DNA of 64,000 bases, taken from Bugulina stolonifera (Eukaryota > Bryozoa > Gymnolaemata > Cheilostomatida > Bugulidae). The stretch spans positions 7,748,223 through 7,812,222 of the forward strand of contig OW285197.1 in the NCBI GenBank assembly GCA_935421135.1, written 5' to 3'. The translations under genes were made by a program, and so were the position numbers. The number at the start of each line of letters is the position of its first letter. Positions within the stretch are counted from its first letter, which is position 1. A model generated the notes under the pieces. It was not told the origin of the DNA, searched no databases, and was given only the letters and a program-made list of their open reading frames with translations. Below are positions 31,155-43,976 of this stretch, piece after piece.

Positions 31155-33473
31155 TTTAGGAGAAAGTCTGTAAACAGTATACGTATCTAAACTAGACTCG
31201 GCATTTATAGCTTTTAGTGTGAGGGACTTGACCAATATACAAATATAGTATGTTTATGCTCTACACACAGTGACGTGGACATGTGGCTTACGCAGTTGCC
31301 AACACCAATAGTTTGTAGTTACTGTAGTTACTGTAGTTACATGTAACCAATAATAAATTGAGTTGCTGACGAGGGTAGGATATTGACTTGTGCGTTTACA
31401 TACAGAGCTAGGCCGGAAGTTGCCCTAACACAAACGTAATCCATGGCTTTAAAAACTTAGTTTTAGAAAATTAACAAATATAATACTGGTATAAGACGCC
31501 TAGTTATGTGCTAAAGTATGATATTTTTACCAGTCACTGAGACACTTGGCACCTCCTCTACTTTCGAGCTTTGGTACATGATTGGTTAATGACTGTCCAA
31601 TAGGATATGGGAGGAAATCGACAGCAGCTTCAAGTGGTGTTCAGTAAACAGGTCTAGCCACATTGTAGCATCTAGTTTCTGGATTCCTTCAAATGCTAAT
31701 AAACATTATGCTGGCTGAGACCCATACTAGTCCTAGAACCTCTATATTAGTCTGGTTAAACGGTATGCAGCTCTAAATATAGCCTAGGGATAGTAGAGTG
31801 TAGTCAAATGCAGCATTGCTCTAAGTGGAGGTGATAATAACATACAATGCACAGTTTATTTGTCCAGGATAAGTCTATACTTCCTGTAATATAAACATCT
31901 GGAACAGAAAAACCACATGGCTCCGTTGATTTTGAAGCATTAGTTTACTCGTACTGTCGGCTATTTCACTCATGTGATAATCGTAATATTTTAAAGGCAC
32001 AGACTACTTCAGCACATAGTTTCATCTTTGTGCGGTGTGTACGCAAAATGGTCTTAATTTATCTTTCACCCTACTGAATAGGTTCTGCAAATATCAAAAG
32101 CGGAGCTATGAAACAGTTCTCCTTCATTCGATACTGTTGGACTACATTGATGACAAGTGGAGACAATTCACAACATCAGCACTAAGCTTGCATGTCTTAT
32201 GTAATCTACAAGACTATCAATTACAAAAGAGAGTTGGTACTTGCACGGTTCCAGGAATACATTCTGCAGACTTAACGCAAGCGTGCTATTATGGAGTCAA
32301 GGTCTACAGTTTGTTCAGCTGTTGGACATTTTAATACTGGAGGTCACAAATTTGACTCATGACATCACAAAAACTAAATGGATAAAATTAATATTATACA
32401 TCATTCATTCACAGGAGAATAACTAAAGATGGAATTGGATGTTTGATATTAGACGAACAAACTTATTTTCTTCTCCATAGCAATAAGTCAGCTTCACTGT
32501 AAACTCGTTTGGTATCAAAACTAGTAGTGCCAAGAAAAACAGATGGAATGACGGCATGCTATGGCACTTTCAACTTTTTATCAAATGAACAGGAAGAGGA
32601 GAAACAAGTGAAGCAGGCAACTCACTTACCATGACAAGTAGTTGCAGCTACAGAGCACAGTTATTAGTCACGTACACACCTCCACTATCTCCGCCGTTTT
32701 AAGGATATTTAACTCACAGAGTCAAGGGAAAGCTGCTCTTTCCTCGACCACTGATATAATTTCACATAACCAGGTTGTCATTTTAAATAACTCCCAAATA
32801 GACAAACATATTTACTATGAGCAGTTTGATGAAGGTCAATTGGTACACACTGCAATACTGAAGGTGGTATATCACAAAACTGGATAGATGGAGATATGTA
32901 CGGAGAAGGACTAGACAAGGTGGGTGTGGAAACATCACACCAAAATTACTAACAAACTATCCTCTATCTGCCAATGAGTTGACAACATGACTTGTACAAC
33001 ATGAAGCTATTTGCTATTCTAGTTAATAGTACACGTAGCTAGAAAATGGAGTGACCAATGACCAGGATACATATTATCCGTGTCCATTTTTATTTCTAAG
33101 AACATGGACTGCACATCTTTGGAATGGATGGCTAACTGGTAGAGACAACAAGTACACTGCTTAAACTCGCAGCACTGCTGTGTAGATCAAAACGAACACT
33201 GCAACCAGTTATGATATTCTCATAAACTAGTCACCTATTGTCTACGCTGACTGGTTGTTCTGGAGCTTTATTAGTAATAGACTAGAAAAATTATTTATGT
33301 AGATGGTTCAGATATTTTAACCAAATACAGCAAATAGCATACAGTTTGAACTCTTGTGTTTTATTTTAATAAATATATTATTTGTGTAAATAATATAACA
33401 CGTTCAATGATACACTGAACACTTGAAGATTTGACCTTGAACACTTCAACATTTGACCTTGAACACTTGAACT
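31155..33473. repeat. T end and U/R block of M2 (uninterrupted)
   Basis: Counterpart of 4898-5623 plus 10636-12288. It has neither the LTR element nor the TTAA element, and so supplies the empty target sites at ~31846 (ATAC) and 33474-33477 (TTAA). Confidence 0.85.
32035..32887 (+). pseudogene. R exon candidates, broken (M2)
   Basis: The NTFCRLNASV frame is shifted by a 4-bp gain (TCATTCATTC), and the last exon (RIFNSQSQGKAALSSTTD) reads through a ~35-bp deletion into a new tail. It looks inactive compared with M3. Confidence 0.35.
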
Positions 33474-33720
33474 TTAAGAAAATGGGGAAGAAAATTACCA
33501 AAGTGCTTGTAGAATTTTATTCATTAAACGATATTTAAGGCATACAGTGTACATGTATTATCTAGAACCTTTGACGTAGGAAGGGAACAAGGTGGTCATT
33601 CACCATCCTAAAACTCTGCCTGGGTAGGTAATAATACAAGTGTATAACATTCTTCTGTCAAAAAATGACTGTTACTGAATTGTATTCTGAAAGTTTGATA
33701 TTATTGAAGGTTTTCTGGTG

Positions 33721-33841
33721 TTATCTTGCCACTGTAGCAGCAGATGCATTGCACATGTGCATGTACAACGAAGGTGTGTCTAGACTCATGTGTTCAACTG
33801 AGAGTCTGTGATTAGATGTGTCTGTATTAAATGGACGCAAC
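33721..33841 (-). CDS. Candidate terminal exon V (M2)
   Basis: Same frame as 16382-16502, with Lys/Glu and Tyr/His changes in the SVKYMSL stretch and three synonymous differences. Confidence 0.3.
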
Positions 33842-33906
33842 CTGGGCAAGAATGGCAGATGATGATGATATAGTAGTAATATAATTATGATAACATCACA
33901 TAATAA

Positions 33907-33944
33907 TATTATGTAATACATGCATGTGCATGTATTACATAATA
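33907..33944. repeat. Perfect palindrome, 18-bp arms
   Basis: TATTATGTAATACATGCA, TG, then the exact complement. Only two loop bases, so it is more symmetric than the M1 copy. Confidence 0.95.
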
Positions 33945-34673
33945 TATATTATGTAACACAGCACTCAATAATATGTAAATGTAATAATCATAAACAACTA
34001 GTCTAGTCATATTTACCTTATTTAAACTCACGTAAAACAAGAATTTAGAATTGAAATAGAATAATAAAAATCGCAATTACATGAACTTGTAGTTTCAGCA
34101 CAATTATTAGTTATAACTAAAGTGCGCCAAACTTTAGTCTGCTGCTAGTAAACTTAGCTAAAAACCTAAACAGATATATTGAAAACAAGGCTACTGTAAA
34201 TGAGGAAGATAAATGCGTGTCACCACACAACACTACAGCTACGAGCGCATCTATAAATTGCTGCTCGTAGAGTTATCTCCCTCTATGATGCTGCCTAAAA
34301 GAAAAACAACACAGAAAAATCTAAAAAGTTGCAAAAGTTTTTGTTTATTAATGCATAACACGCTCCTAAAATAGTTTTATTCTAAGCACAATATTTATCA
34401 TAAAACAACTAAATAATTGAAAAACTCTATATAAGCTATAGTGCGGCTTGTTGTGTCTTCATCTTCAAGTTGCATTTGAATCACCATCCAATAGCATCAC
34501 GCGATTCAACGTAGCCAAGAGAGCACAACTCCGTGACTTTCAAGCCAATTATTGGTAACCTGAATAACAAAGTCTGGTATGAATATGGACATAAAATAGA
34601 TGGCATAACCCCTTCAAGCTCTATAACAAGCTACAGCATGATTGGTCCTCCTCTGTTGGCCATGTACAGTCAG

Positions 34674-35394
34674 TGTACTGGCTGCTATACACTATGTACT
34701 AATTAGTACAGGTGAAGTATATTAATTTGTTTGCAGGCACCGATAGCCACTGTAACAACGTAGTGTCATTCGTGCAGTATAGCACAACATCATACCACTT
34801 TCAACTTTTTAAACTGATTACTGAATGGCATGTGAAGGTACAGCATGAATAGTCAGAGAGAGAGGTTGGTTGTTTTTTCAGGATAGCCAGGTTTTTCTAG
34901 GAAATCTTTTGTTGAAAGGTTCTCTTCTCAGTTATATAGTACATAGAAGGTTATTACCAGCTTATTTTCCTACTTTCTATTAAAAGACCGACGGCTATAC
35001 ACACAGACATTAATTTTTGAATTTTTCTTAAATGACTTCAATTTGGGCATAAGGCTAGAGTTTTGAGGAAGAAGGTCAAGAGAAGATTTGGTGGTCGTAG
35101 ATATGGTTGCAGGTGTAAGTATGTGCCTTACTTTGGTATTTGAATTTTAATGAAGCTCTCTGAAATATTTTTTCTGGAGTCGTCTTTGAGCTATTCGCTG
35201 ATATTTTGTCAAATTATTTATCTTCCCATGTTTAGGAAGCATAAGCACCATAATGCTTGCATAACTATATTATTGTAACAAAGGAGTTCACATAAGGAGA
35301 CTAAAATAACACAAATTAATCAGATTGCTTGCTACTTTGTGCTAATTGTACTAATTTTCCCTTTCTGGTTTTGATGGCCAGATTTTTTACAAAT
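34674..35394. other. Unique stretch before P1
   Basis: No counterpart elsewhere in the window that I can see. AT-rich, no frame longer than ~40 codons with splice support. Nothing recognised. Confidence 0.5.
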
Positions 35395-36017
35395 TTTTCT
35401 ACAAAGCTCAGTCTTGCCCAATTTGAGTTCATTAATTTTAGTGCAGAGTAACAGCTAGACATTGTATCTCCACCATATTGCAGACCGCTAAATTGTAGTT
35501 AGTATTGTTTCCAACTTGTATATATACTATACATAAAGTCCAAAGATAAATACTTACTCCTTTGGTCTGTCTTCTCTTGGAAGTTCCAACCTTGATTTTG
35601 TTTTCCGCCTCCCGTTTTTTATTGTTCAGTCTAAAGACATGATCTTATATAATCATACATGTAATAATTTTTATGGTAGTTCTTGGCTGTTAATCAGTAA
35701 ACACTGAAGTCACTGTATATGTAATTACGAAGTGTACGTTATACACTAAGAGTCGCTGTGTGCAATGTACATGCAGATACAATTACACATAGAATTTTCA
35801 CAAATGCTATAAAAATAATCTGTAAGACATACATGGAGAGAAATTGATACACTCGTCATCATTTTGTGAGTGACTTGGTCATAGTGGCTCAAGTCCGTCA
35901 AAGTTCTTGTTTGTATGGTGATGTTCAAAGATTTAAATTAATGCAATGAAAAAATACAATATAATAAATAAATTGACGTAAAGTGTTAAATCTGAAGAAA
36001 AAGGTTCAACACCTTAC

Positions 36018-36148
36018 CAATGTGTAACCCTGGGCATTCTTCTTTGTGCTAGACAATTTCAAATGCACCTTTCTCACAGAAAGATGAAGTGTAATTTGTG
36101 GTGGCATCACTTGTCTTTGTAGCTGCAGTTGTGATGTAAATCAATGGA
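36018..36148 (-). pseudogene. Thr-rich P exon, frameshifted (P1)
   Basis: Acceptor CTTGCAG and donor GTAAGG are conserved, but the frame of P2 (YITTAATKTSDATTN) is lost after FCEK because of a ~13-bp extra segment. Confidence 0.4.
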
Positions 36149-36437
36149 CTGCAAGAAAAAAATACTTGGATAAAAAGTGAAGTTAGCAAAACTAAATAAA
36201 AAGATTTAGAACTCTGAACTCCATGAAATACTGGTCGAGTGAGTGAGAAACTCAATTTAGTGACAATAACAGCACAGTGCATCAGTATGAAATATTTAAT
36301 TTTAAAACATATTAACATATTCATATGTAGATTTCCCTAAATGATGGCAACATTCGTTAAGGAGCCTCTAACAAATGGTAACAATTACTCGTATCTTTCT
36401 CGGACAATGGTTAGATTCTAAGGTGGGCAAACATTGT

Positions 36438-36610
36438 TTAACAGATATAATATCCTCCCACCACAGCCACTGTTCCAGCAGCAAAAGCAGCTGTTGCAGC
36501 CTATGACTGCTTTGCCTTCTTTTTCTGGAAGGTTCTTGCCTTGTGGACCGTGTCGATCCACCGAACAAGCCCCCTTTTCTTCTTCTCAAATGAGAGAACT
36601 TCAAGTTGTT
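36438..36610 (-). pseudogene. X-type exon 3 relative with stop (P1)
   Basis: Clear relative of X exon 3 (EQLEVLSFEKKKRGLVRWID, then TVHKARTFQKKKAKQS) but with TAG in place of the codon for Trp/Leu before the hydrophobic helix. Confidence 0.6.
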
Positions 36611-37140
36611 CAATTTTCTACTTGAGATGCACTTATTAAAAATACCTCAAAAAATCTTATTTAAATACTGTAGATCACAAAATTTGTATTTGCATAATTA
36701 ATTTAAATATTATTGCAGATGTACACATTCACATGTAGTTGCGCTATGGGTAAAATTATCAAGTGACGAAAATGTCCACGTATAACTAAATTTACTATCG
36801 ACAACGACATTTACGACTATTGCTAACGAGAATTGAATCTATTTGTACCTTATTTTCTAATTGGAAGGTGTTTGGTTTAGTTTTACCGCTACTACCACTG
36901 CTACTGCTGGTATGTCTACCAGCTGCTGAATAACAGCTTTTCGATAATGACTCATGTGGTCATGTGGTACACTGCAGAGTTGCCTTATCTTTTTTATCGA
37001 TTAGCTGAAATCATCAGCTAGTTCTTGTGAGATGCTCCCAGTCATAGAATATGGTTGATTAGTACTAACATCTGTTGTACAAATAAGTACAGGGTTTACA
37101 GAACTTCTTAGCTCTGTTTTAAACTAGCTGAGAGGTTTTT

Positions 37141-37289
37141 AGGTAGAACAAATGCTGTTCTAGCAGTAGAAGCAGCCATTGCAGCGCATGACTGCTTTGC
37201 CTTCTTTTTTTGGAAGGTTCTTGCCTCGTGGACCGTGTCGATCCACCAAACAAGCCCCCTTTTCTTCTTCTCAAATGAGAGAACTTCAA
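37141..37289 (-). pseudogene. X-type exon 3 fragment
   Basis: Third minus-strand fragment with FEVLSFEKKKRGLVWWIDTV and the start of the helix, ending in FVLPKN. Its edges do not match splice sites. Confidence 0.5.
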
Positions 37290-38879
37290 ACCCCAGGGAA
37301 AGTCTAATGTTGATATAAGTAAGGTAACTGAGTCAAGTATTATGTTATGTGAATGGCTAACCAATTCACAAACCAAATACATACATGTAATACAGTTAGC
37401 TAATTGTATTATAACATTCCAATAGATGCCCATCTCTGCAATAACAATGTACACTAGACACTAGTGCATGTATTGATTTTCTATGTTTCATCTATTTTTG
37501 AACAACTGCTTTTCCTATTTCAGTCTATTACTTGTTAACTAGAGTACTAGAGTAAACTAGAGACTCTTTAATGAGTCTAAGCATCGGCCTACGTTCTCTC
37601 CAATTAATCACAAGAGCTTACTTAACTGTTCACTCTTCATGTAATGTGTGGAAGTTTACCCTGGCAGCCCACTACCATCACCGAATGCTCCCCACACCCG
37701 TGCTCACATCGGCACTTGTGTGATATTCATACACAGAAACATTGCAATATTCCAACCATAAAAACAGGTTTGCCAACTTCTGGTTGAGTTGGAGTTGCAT
37801 TTCTAGCAGTTCGAGAAAATTTTAATGAAAGCATTATAAAAGTTGTAATTGCGTGTTTATTTCAACATCTACCATGATTTGCGTACCCATGAGCCTCCAA
37901 GCATATTCCTCCATGCAATGGGTTTGACTTTCTATGCTGCTTGTCATGTTTATCTCCTCAAGATCAGTTCTTGTTGGTCTGGTGATACTTGAAGACAAAC
38001 AACGATTCTATGTATTGATTGCAGTTTCTTGGCACTGCCAACTTCTTTCATCAAATATTTTACCTTTTTCGCTAGTGAATGACATTCAAGCAATCCAGGA
38101 AAATAAAGTGGTTTCACTTAGTGATGCAGATTTAAGCTGACACAAAGTTAAAAAGTTAAAAAATTCCTTGTTTTGTCAAACAAGTTAATCGGTGTTTTGT
38201 TGATAATAATTTAATAATTTGCAAGCAGATGTTAGCGTACTCACTGTTCTCTAGCATGATGAACTTGTACTCGTTGAAAGCATGCTACATAATTGACAAA
38301 GTAGGTATTGGCACTAAAAACTTCATCTAAGAAAAATATTAGGTCACACACCGACAGAAAGTTTACTGCTGATTTCTCAACAACAGATGGTAGGCCTAAA
38401 TATGACATTGAAAGTTGAAAATACTTCGAGTTGTACTTCACAGGTTAATGCATTTTCAAATATACTACATAATCAATCTATTTCTAACTTATATGATTTG
38501 CATTGGTTATAATTGTTTAGTTAATAGTTAGGAAAATATTATGTAGGTACCTTTGTAAACTTTTGTGTCAGCGTTGGCAACGGTTAACTTTGAGAAAGTT
38601 TGTGCTTTGCATTTTTCACAAATAATTGCATATATATCACTGTGTGTACTTTTTACACATATGTGGGACTTTCGTCACTGAAATCTGTTAGTCTTCTCAA
38701 GACGAAGATGGCCATGCCCGAGCTTTCAGATCGCTTGTCTTCCCTAACAGACAGATTCTCTGGTTTTCTTGAAGAATGACTTGCATTTTATTGGAGTATG
38801 CATGATTAGAAGGGAACAGGTGTGTTAAAGACATTTGAATACTTTTTAAACTTTTGGATGCAAGTTATCTTGCAAGTTT
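37290..38879. other. Unique stretch between P1 and P2
   Basis: Mostly featureless AT-rich DNA. Two weak coding hints are a minus-strand frame at 38241-38441 ending near a GTGAGT donor (SKYFQLSMSYLGLPSVVEKS) and a plus-strand 23-codon frame at 38708-38779 with a good start context (AAGATGG; MAMPELSDRLSSLTDRFSGF). Neither is supported by a second copy. Confidence 0.35.
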
Positions 38880-39509
38880 TGCTCCTTTTTACAAAGCTCA
38901 GTCTTACCAAATTCGAGTTCAATAATTTTAGTGCAGAGTAACAGCTAGACATTGTATTTCCATCTTATTGAAGACCGCAAAATTATCGTTAGTATTGTTT
39001 CCAACTTGTATATATATTATACATAAAGTCTAAAGATAACAAATACTTGCTGTTTTGGCCCGTCTTCTCTTGGAAGTTCCCGCCTTGATTTTGCTTACCG
39101 CTTCCCGTTGTTTATTGTTCAGTCTAAAGACATGATCTTATAATCATACACGTAATAATTTTTATGGTAGTTCTTGGCTGTTAATCAGTAAACACTGAAG
39201 TCACTGTATATGTAACTACGAAGTGTACGCGATACACTAATAGTCACTGTGTGCAATGTACATGCAGATACAATTATACATAGAATTTCCACAAATGCTA
39301 TAAAAGATAATCTGTAAGACATACATGGAGAGAAATTGATATACTCATCATCATTTTGTGAGTGACTTGGTCATAGTGGCTTAAGTCCGTCAAAGTTCTT
39401 GTTTGTATGGTGATGTTCAAAGATTTAAATTAATGCAATGAAAAAATACAATATAATAAATAAATTGAGGTAAAGTGTTAAATCTGAAGAAAAACGTGTA
39501 ACACCTTAC

Positions 39510-39627
39510 CAATGTGTAACCCTGGGCCCTCTTCTCTGTGCTAGACAATTTCTCACAGAAAGATAAAGTGCAATTTGTGGTGGCATCACTTGTTTTCGTA
39601 GCTGCAGTTGTGATGTAAATCAATGGA
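39510..39627 (-). CDS. Thr-rich P exon, open (P2)
   Basis: Between a CTTGCAG acceptor and an ACATTG/GTAAGG donor the frame PLIYITTAATKTSDATTNCT continues through SFCEKLSSTEKRAQGYTL. P1 and P3 have lost this frame. Family unknown; may be a relic. Confidence 0.25.
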
Positions 39628-39910
39628 CTGCAAGAAAAAAATACTTGGATAAAAAGTGAAGTTAGCAAAACTAAATAAAAGGATTCAGAGCTCTGAACTC
39701 AATGAAATACTGGTCGAGTGAGTGAGAAACTCAATTTAGTGACAATAACAGCACAGTGCATCAGTATGAAATATTTAAAACATATTAACATATTCATATG
39801 TAGATTTCCCTAAATGATGGCAACATTCGTTAAGGAGTCTCTAACAAATGGTAACAATTACTCGTATCTTTCTCGGACAATGGTTAGACTCTAAGGTGGG
39901 CAAACATTGT

Positions 39911-40083
39911 TTAACAGATATAATATCCTCCCACCACAGCCACTGTTCCAGCAGCAAAAGCAGCTGTTGCAGCCAATGACTGCTTTGCCTTTTTTTTCTG
40001 GAAGGTTCTTGCCTCATGGACCGTGTCGATCCACTGAACAAGTCCCCTTTTCTTCTTCTCAAATGAGAGAACTTCAAGTTGTT
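39911..40083 (-). CDS. X-type exon 3 relative, open (P2)
   Basis: Open version of the P1 fragment: coiled-coil-like EQLEVLSFEKKKRGLVQWID, then helix AAFAAGTVAVVGGYYIC and TAA. It lies upstream (in its own direction) of the exon 2-like remnant at ~39345-39415, so the exon order is scrambled relative to X. Expression is doubtful. Confidence 0.3.
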
Positions 40084-40640
40084 CAATTTTCTACTTGAGA
40101 TGCACTTATTAAAAATACCTCAAAAAATCTTATTTAAATACTGTAGATCACAAAATTTGTATTTGCATAATTGATTTAAATATTATTGCAGATGTACACA
40201 TTCACATGTAGTTGCGCTATGGGTAATATTATCAAGTGACTAAAATGTCCACGTATAACTAAATTTACTATCAACAACGACATTTATGACTATTGCTAAC
40301 GAGGATTAAATCTATTTGTACCTTATTTTCTAATTGGAAGGTGTTTGGTTTAGTTTTACCGCTACTACCACTGCTACTGCTGGTATGTATACCAGCTGCT
40401 GAATAACAGTTTTTCAATGATGACTCATGTGGTATAAATCATAGAGTACACTGGTACACTGCAGAGTTGTCTTAGATCTTTTATCGATTAGCTGAAATCA
40501 TCAGCAATGCTAGTTCTTGTGAGATGCTCCCAGTCATAGAATATGGTTGATTAGTACAAACATCTGTTGTACAAATAAGTACAGGGTTTACAGAACTTTT
40601 TAGCTCTGTTTTAAACTAGCTGAGAGCTTTTTAGGTAGAA

Positions 40641-41159
40641 CACTGTAGTAGAGAATAGTAAAGAGATGAACTGGTGGAGAAATAGCTGGCCAGTTGTGAG
40701 TAGCGAGTATTCACCCCGCTAATGCTGTTAATGCTGGTGTTAAAGGTTTAGAAAAATTGTCAAACCAATGCAGATAATAGGTATATGGGCAGATAAAACA
40801 CAGTATAACTTTGGTAGTAATAATCTGCAGAAATTAATGGGACTCTGAACAGTGTGAATCTGCATAAAAATCGGCTAATAACATATTAACATAATATGTG
40901 CATTATTTTTCATGGGCATAGTAAATGTAGATCACATACGTCACGTGTTAAGATTATTACTTTATTAACTGATGGCAATGTTGGTGCAAAAGTTATTGAT
41001 TCAATATACATGTAAATACTATCACCTAATTCAGCAAACTCAAAGTTTACAATTTGTGCTTATCTTTTGTATAAGTAGTTAAACTCAATATTATGTTAAT
41101 ATCAAAAGACCTTTATTAAGTTTTTAAACCTATAATACAATTGTTTATGCCTCCAGTCT
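40641..41159. other. Spacer with X-derived fragments
   Basis: Contains an inverted fragment of the X tail (40665-40725 matches the complement of ~26460-26520) and a copy of the X left edge (40855-41160, like 42255-42560). No gene. Confidence 0.5.
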
Positions 41160-41830
41160 AATATACTCATCATCATTTTGTGAGTGATTTGGTAATAGTG
41201 GCTTAAGTCGGCCAAAGTTCTTGCTTGCCTTGCGATGTACAAAGATTTAAATTAATGCAATAAAAAAAATACAATATAATGAATAAAACGAAGTAAAGTA
41301 TCAAATCTGAAGAAAAAGGTTTAACACCTTACCAATGTATAACCCTGGGCACTCTTCGCTGTGCTAGACATTTTCAATCATTTCAAATGTACCTTTCTCT
41401 TAGATAGACGGAGTGTAATTGGTGGTGGCATCACTTGTCTTTGTAGCTGCAGTTGTGATGTGAATCAATGGACTGCAAGAAAAAAATACTTGGATAAAAA
41501 GTGAAGTTAGCAAAACTAAATAAAAAGATTTAGAACTCTGAACTCCATGAAATACTGGTCGAGTGAGTGAGAAACTCAATTTAGTGACAATAACAGCACA
41601 GTGCATCAGTATGAAATATTTAATTTTAAAACATATTAACATATTCATATGTAAATTTCCCTAAATGATGGCAACATTCGTTAAGGAGCCTCTAACAAAT
41701 GGTAACAATTACTCGTATCTTTCTCGGACAATGGTTAGATTCTAAGGTGGGCAAACATTGTTTAACATATATAATATCCTCCCACCACAGCCACTGTTCC
41801 AGCAGCAAAAGCAGCTGTTGCAGCCAACAT
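41160..41830 (-). pseudogene. P3, truncated P unit
   Basis: Includes a broken Thr-rich exon (41333-41472, stop after TTNYTPSI), an exon 2-like remnant (~41170-41250) and the last ~60 bp of an exon 3 relative, cut at GTTGCAGCC. Confidence 0.6.
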
Positions 41831-42607
41831 CCAGAGATGCAAGTGCAACTAGGAAGTAAACACAAAATTTAGCAAGGTGTTAATTTGAGTCATCTCAGAA
41901 GGGGTGTGAGTGTACTCTTTTTCAAAAGTTATGCCGCCATGACTGTGCCATCATTATACAATGTAATAGCATAATGGTGAACATGTAGGACTAACCTTAG
42001 TATCTTTACATAGTATGATAGTGTAACCACATATTTGTTGTGTCAATCTAATACAACCATTCAAGGTACATGAATGACCTGGTCTGCCAAATCGTTAGAA
42101 CAGTCGTATACTCCATATTGGTTCAGAAATCAACTTGAAGATTAACAGCGCTTCATTTCCAGTCACTGCAACCAATTAAATATGTAATTATACATGGCAG
42201 ATAAAATAATATAACTTCGGTGGTAATAATCTGCAGAAATAAATGGGACTCGAACAGTGTGAATCTGCATAAAAGTCGGCTAATAACATATTAACATAAT
42301 AATATGTGCATTATTTTTCATGGGCATAGTAAATGTAGATCACATACGTCACGTGTTAAGATTATTATTTTATTAACTGGTGGCAATGTTGGTGCAAAAG
42401 TTATATGATTCAATATACATGTAAATACTATCACCTAATTCAGCAAACTCAAAGTTTACAATTTGTGCTTATCTTTTGTATAAGTAGTTAAACTCAATAT
42501 TATGTTAATATCAAAAGACCTTTATTAAGTTTTTAAACCAATAATACAATTGTTTATGCGTCCAATCTACATTTATGTAGAATAAGTCACTTTGTACACA
42601 CAGGAAC

Positions 42608-43289
42608 TTACCTTAGGTAATACCAAATACCTCCTCCCACCACAAATGCTGTTCTAGCAGCAAAAGCAGCCATTGCAGCCCATGACTGCTTTGCCTCCTC
42701 TTTCTGGGAGGTCCTCGCCTCGTGGACCGTGTCGATCCACCGGACAAGCTCCCTTTTTTTCTTCTCGAATGAGAGGATTTCAAGTTTTTCTAAAATATAG
42801 AATTAGAGATTCAGTGATTATATCTACAAAAACAATGTACTATATGAACAAAGAAATATTACATAATCTCTCTATTACTGCAATCGTGTATTTTAACTTT
42901 ACGCGAACGTTGCGTTCTGTGTCATAATATTATACGTCTTCCTTGATAGGCATTAGTCAAATATACATGTAAACCGGACAACAGAATTGTCAACATTGGT
43001 CTAACAATCAGATGCTGATAGCCATATACATAAATTATAAAAGGATTGGTCAAGCAAAATACGACATTAGATGCATGTATATATCATGTTAAATCTTATA
43101 TTCTGTTACTAATGTTTTGACAACAGCGCCGTCAACATTGTCAAAAGCAAATAAAAGACATTGTTCATGGAAAACTACTGCATCGTGCTTTAAGACATAT
43201 AATGTAATGAACATGACATGCTCACCATCAGTAAGTGATTTAGCCATAGTGGCATATGTTCGCCGAAGTTCTTGCTCGGCCGGTGATAT
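42608..43289 (-). pseudogene. Inverted partial copy of X gene (M3)
   Basis: Exon 2 43226-43289 and exon 3 42608-42789, both open with good splice sites (first residues of exon 3 EKLEILSFEKK). As in M2, exon 1 is not found and an exon 3-like fragment precedes exon 2. Confidence 0.5.
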
Positions 43290-43830
43290 CTGAAGGTAAA
43301 GGATACTAATTAATGTAGTAGAAGAATTTTTCTTCTCATGTGAGAGCACTTCAAGTTGTTCAATTTTCTGCTTAAGATGCACCTATTAATTAGACCTCAA
43401 AAAATCTTATTTAAATACTGTAGATCATAAAAATTGTATTTGCATAATTGATTTAAATATTATTGCAGATGTACACATTCACATGAGCCTTCTAGCGATT
43501 CTTCGGGCAGTGCTTTTGGTTTGCTACTATAATGTACAGTTGGCGATATGTTCTTTTGTAACTCAACTAAAAATAATGGGAAACATAATGTGAGTAGGTA
43601 TCACGTAACCACGTAATTTAAGCGTAATTTACAATGTAGATTGGTACTCTAGATTTGGTTATGCTCAAGATGGTCAAAGATGCTTTTAGTCTTCTAGATA
43701 ATCTGTACAACATGCAACAGTCAAAGACACCCTCAAGACTTTAACAGTGTATTCAAGCGAGGAATTTCTTTTGAGCAGTCAGAGATTTGTTTCAAATCCA
43801 TGAAAATACCAGTACCTTTTTGAGATTGGT

Positions 43831-43911
43831 GAACTGGTGTAGTGGTAGCATGATTTGTTTTGTTCATGGCGCTATGCGATTAGGTGCTATGGAGGCCTCG
43901 AGTCAAACCCC
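43831..43911 (+). other. tRNA-like segment (M3)
   Basis: Copy of 22351-22440. The A box is intact (43835-43845); the B box has changed to GAGTCAAACCCC. Confidence 0.35.
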
Positions 43912-43972
43912 AGTCAGGTATTCTTATACAGATTTAAGACAAGTCTCTGATGCTCAGGAATAAATTCCTTGC

Positions 43973-43976
43973 TTAA
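43973..43976. repeat. Target-site duplication TTAA (left, MITE)
   Basis: Pairs with 44537-44540; empty site in M2 at 22497-22500 (CCTTGCTTAAAACTAC). Confidence 0.9.

Larger units (their letters stand above)
33474..34673. repeat. V block of M2
   Basis: Counterpart of 16135-17803 without the 439-bp insert. Homology to M1 ends at TGTTGGCCAT (34673), where M1 goes on into X-like sequence and M2 into the P block. Confidence 0.85.
35395..37130. repeat. P unit, copy P1
   Basis: Aligns with P2 (38880-40640) nearly end to end and in part with P3 (41160-41830). Carries decayed relatives of the X gene exons. Confidence 0.8.
38880..40640. repeat. P unit, copy P2
   Basis: Second P unit; the better preserved one. 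Confidence 0.8.
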
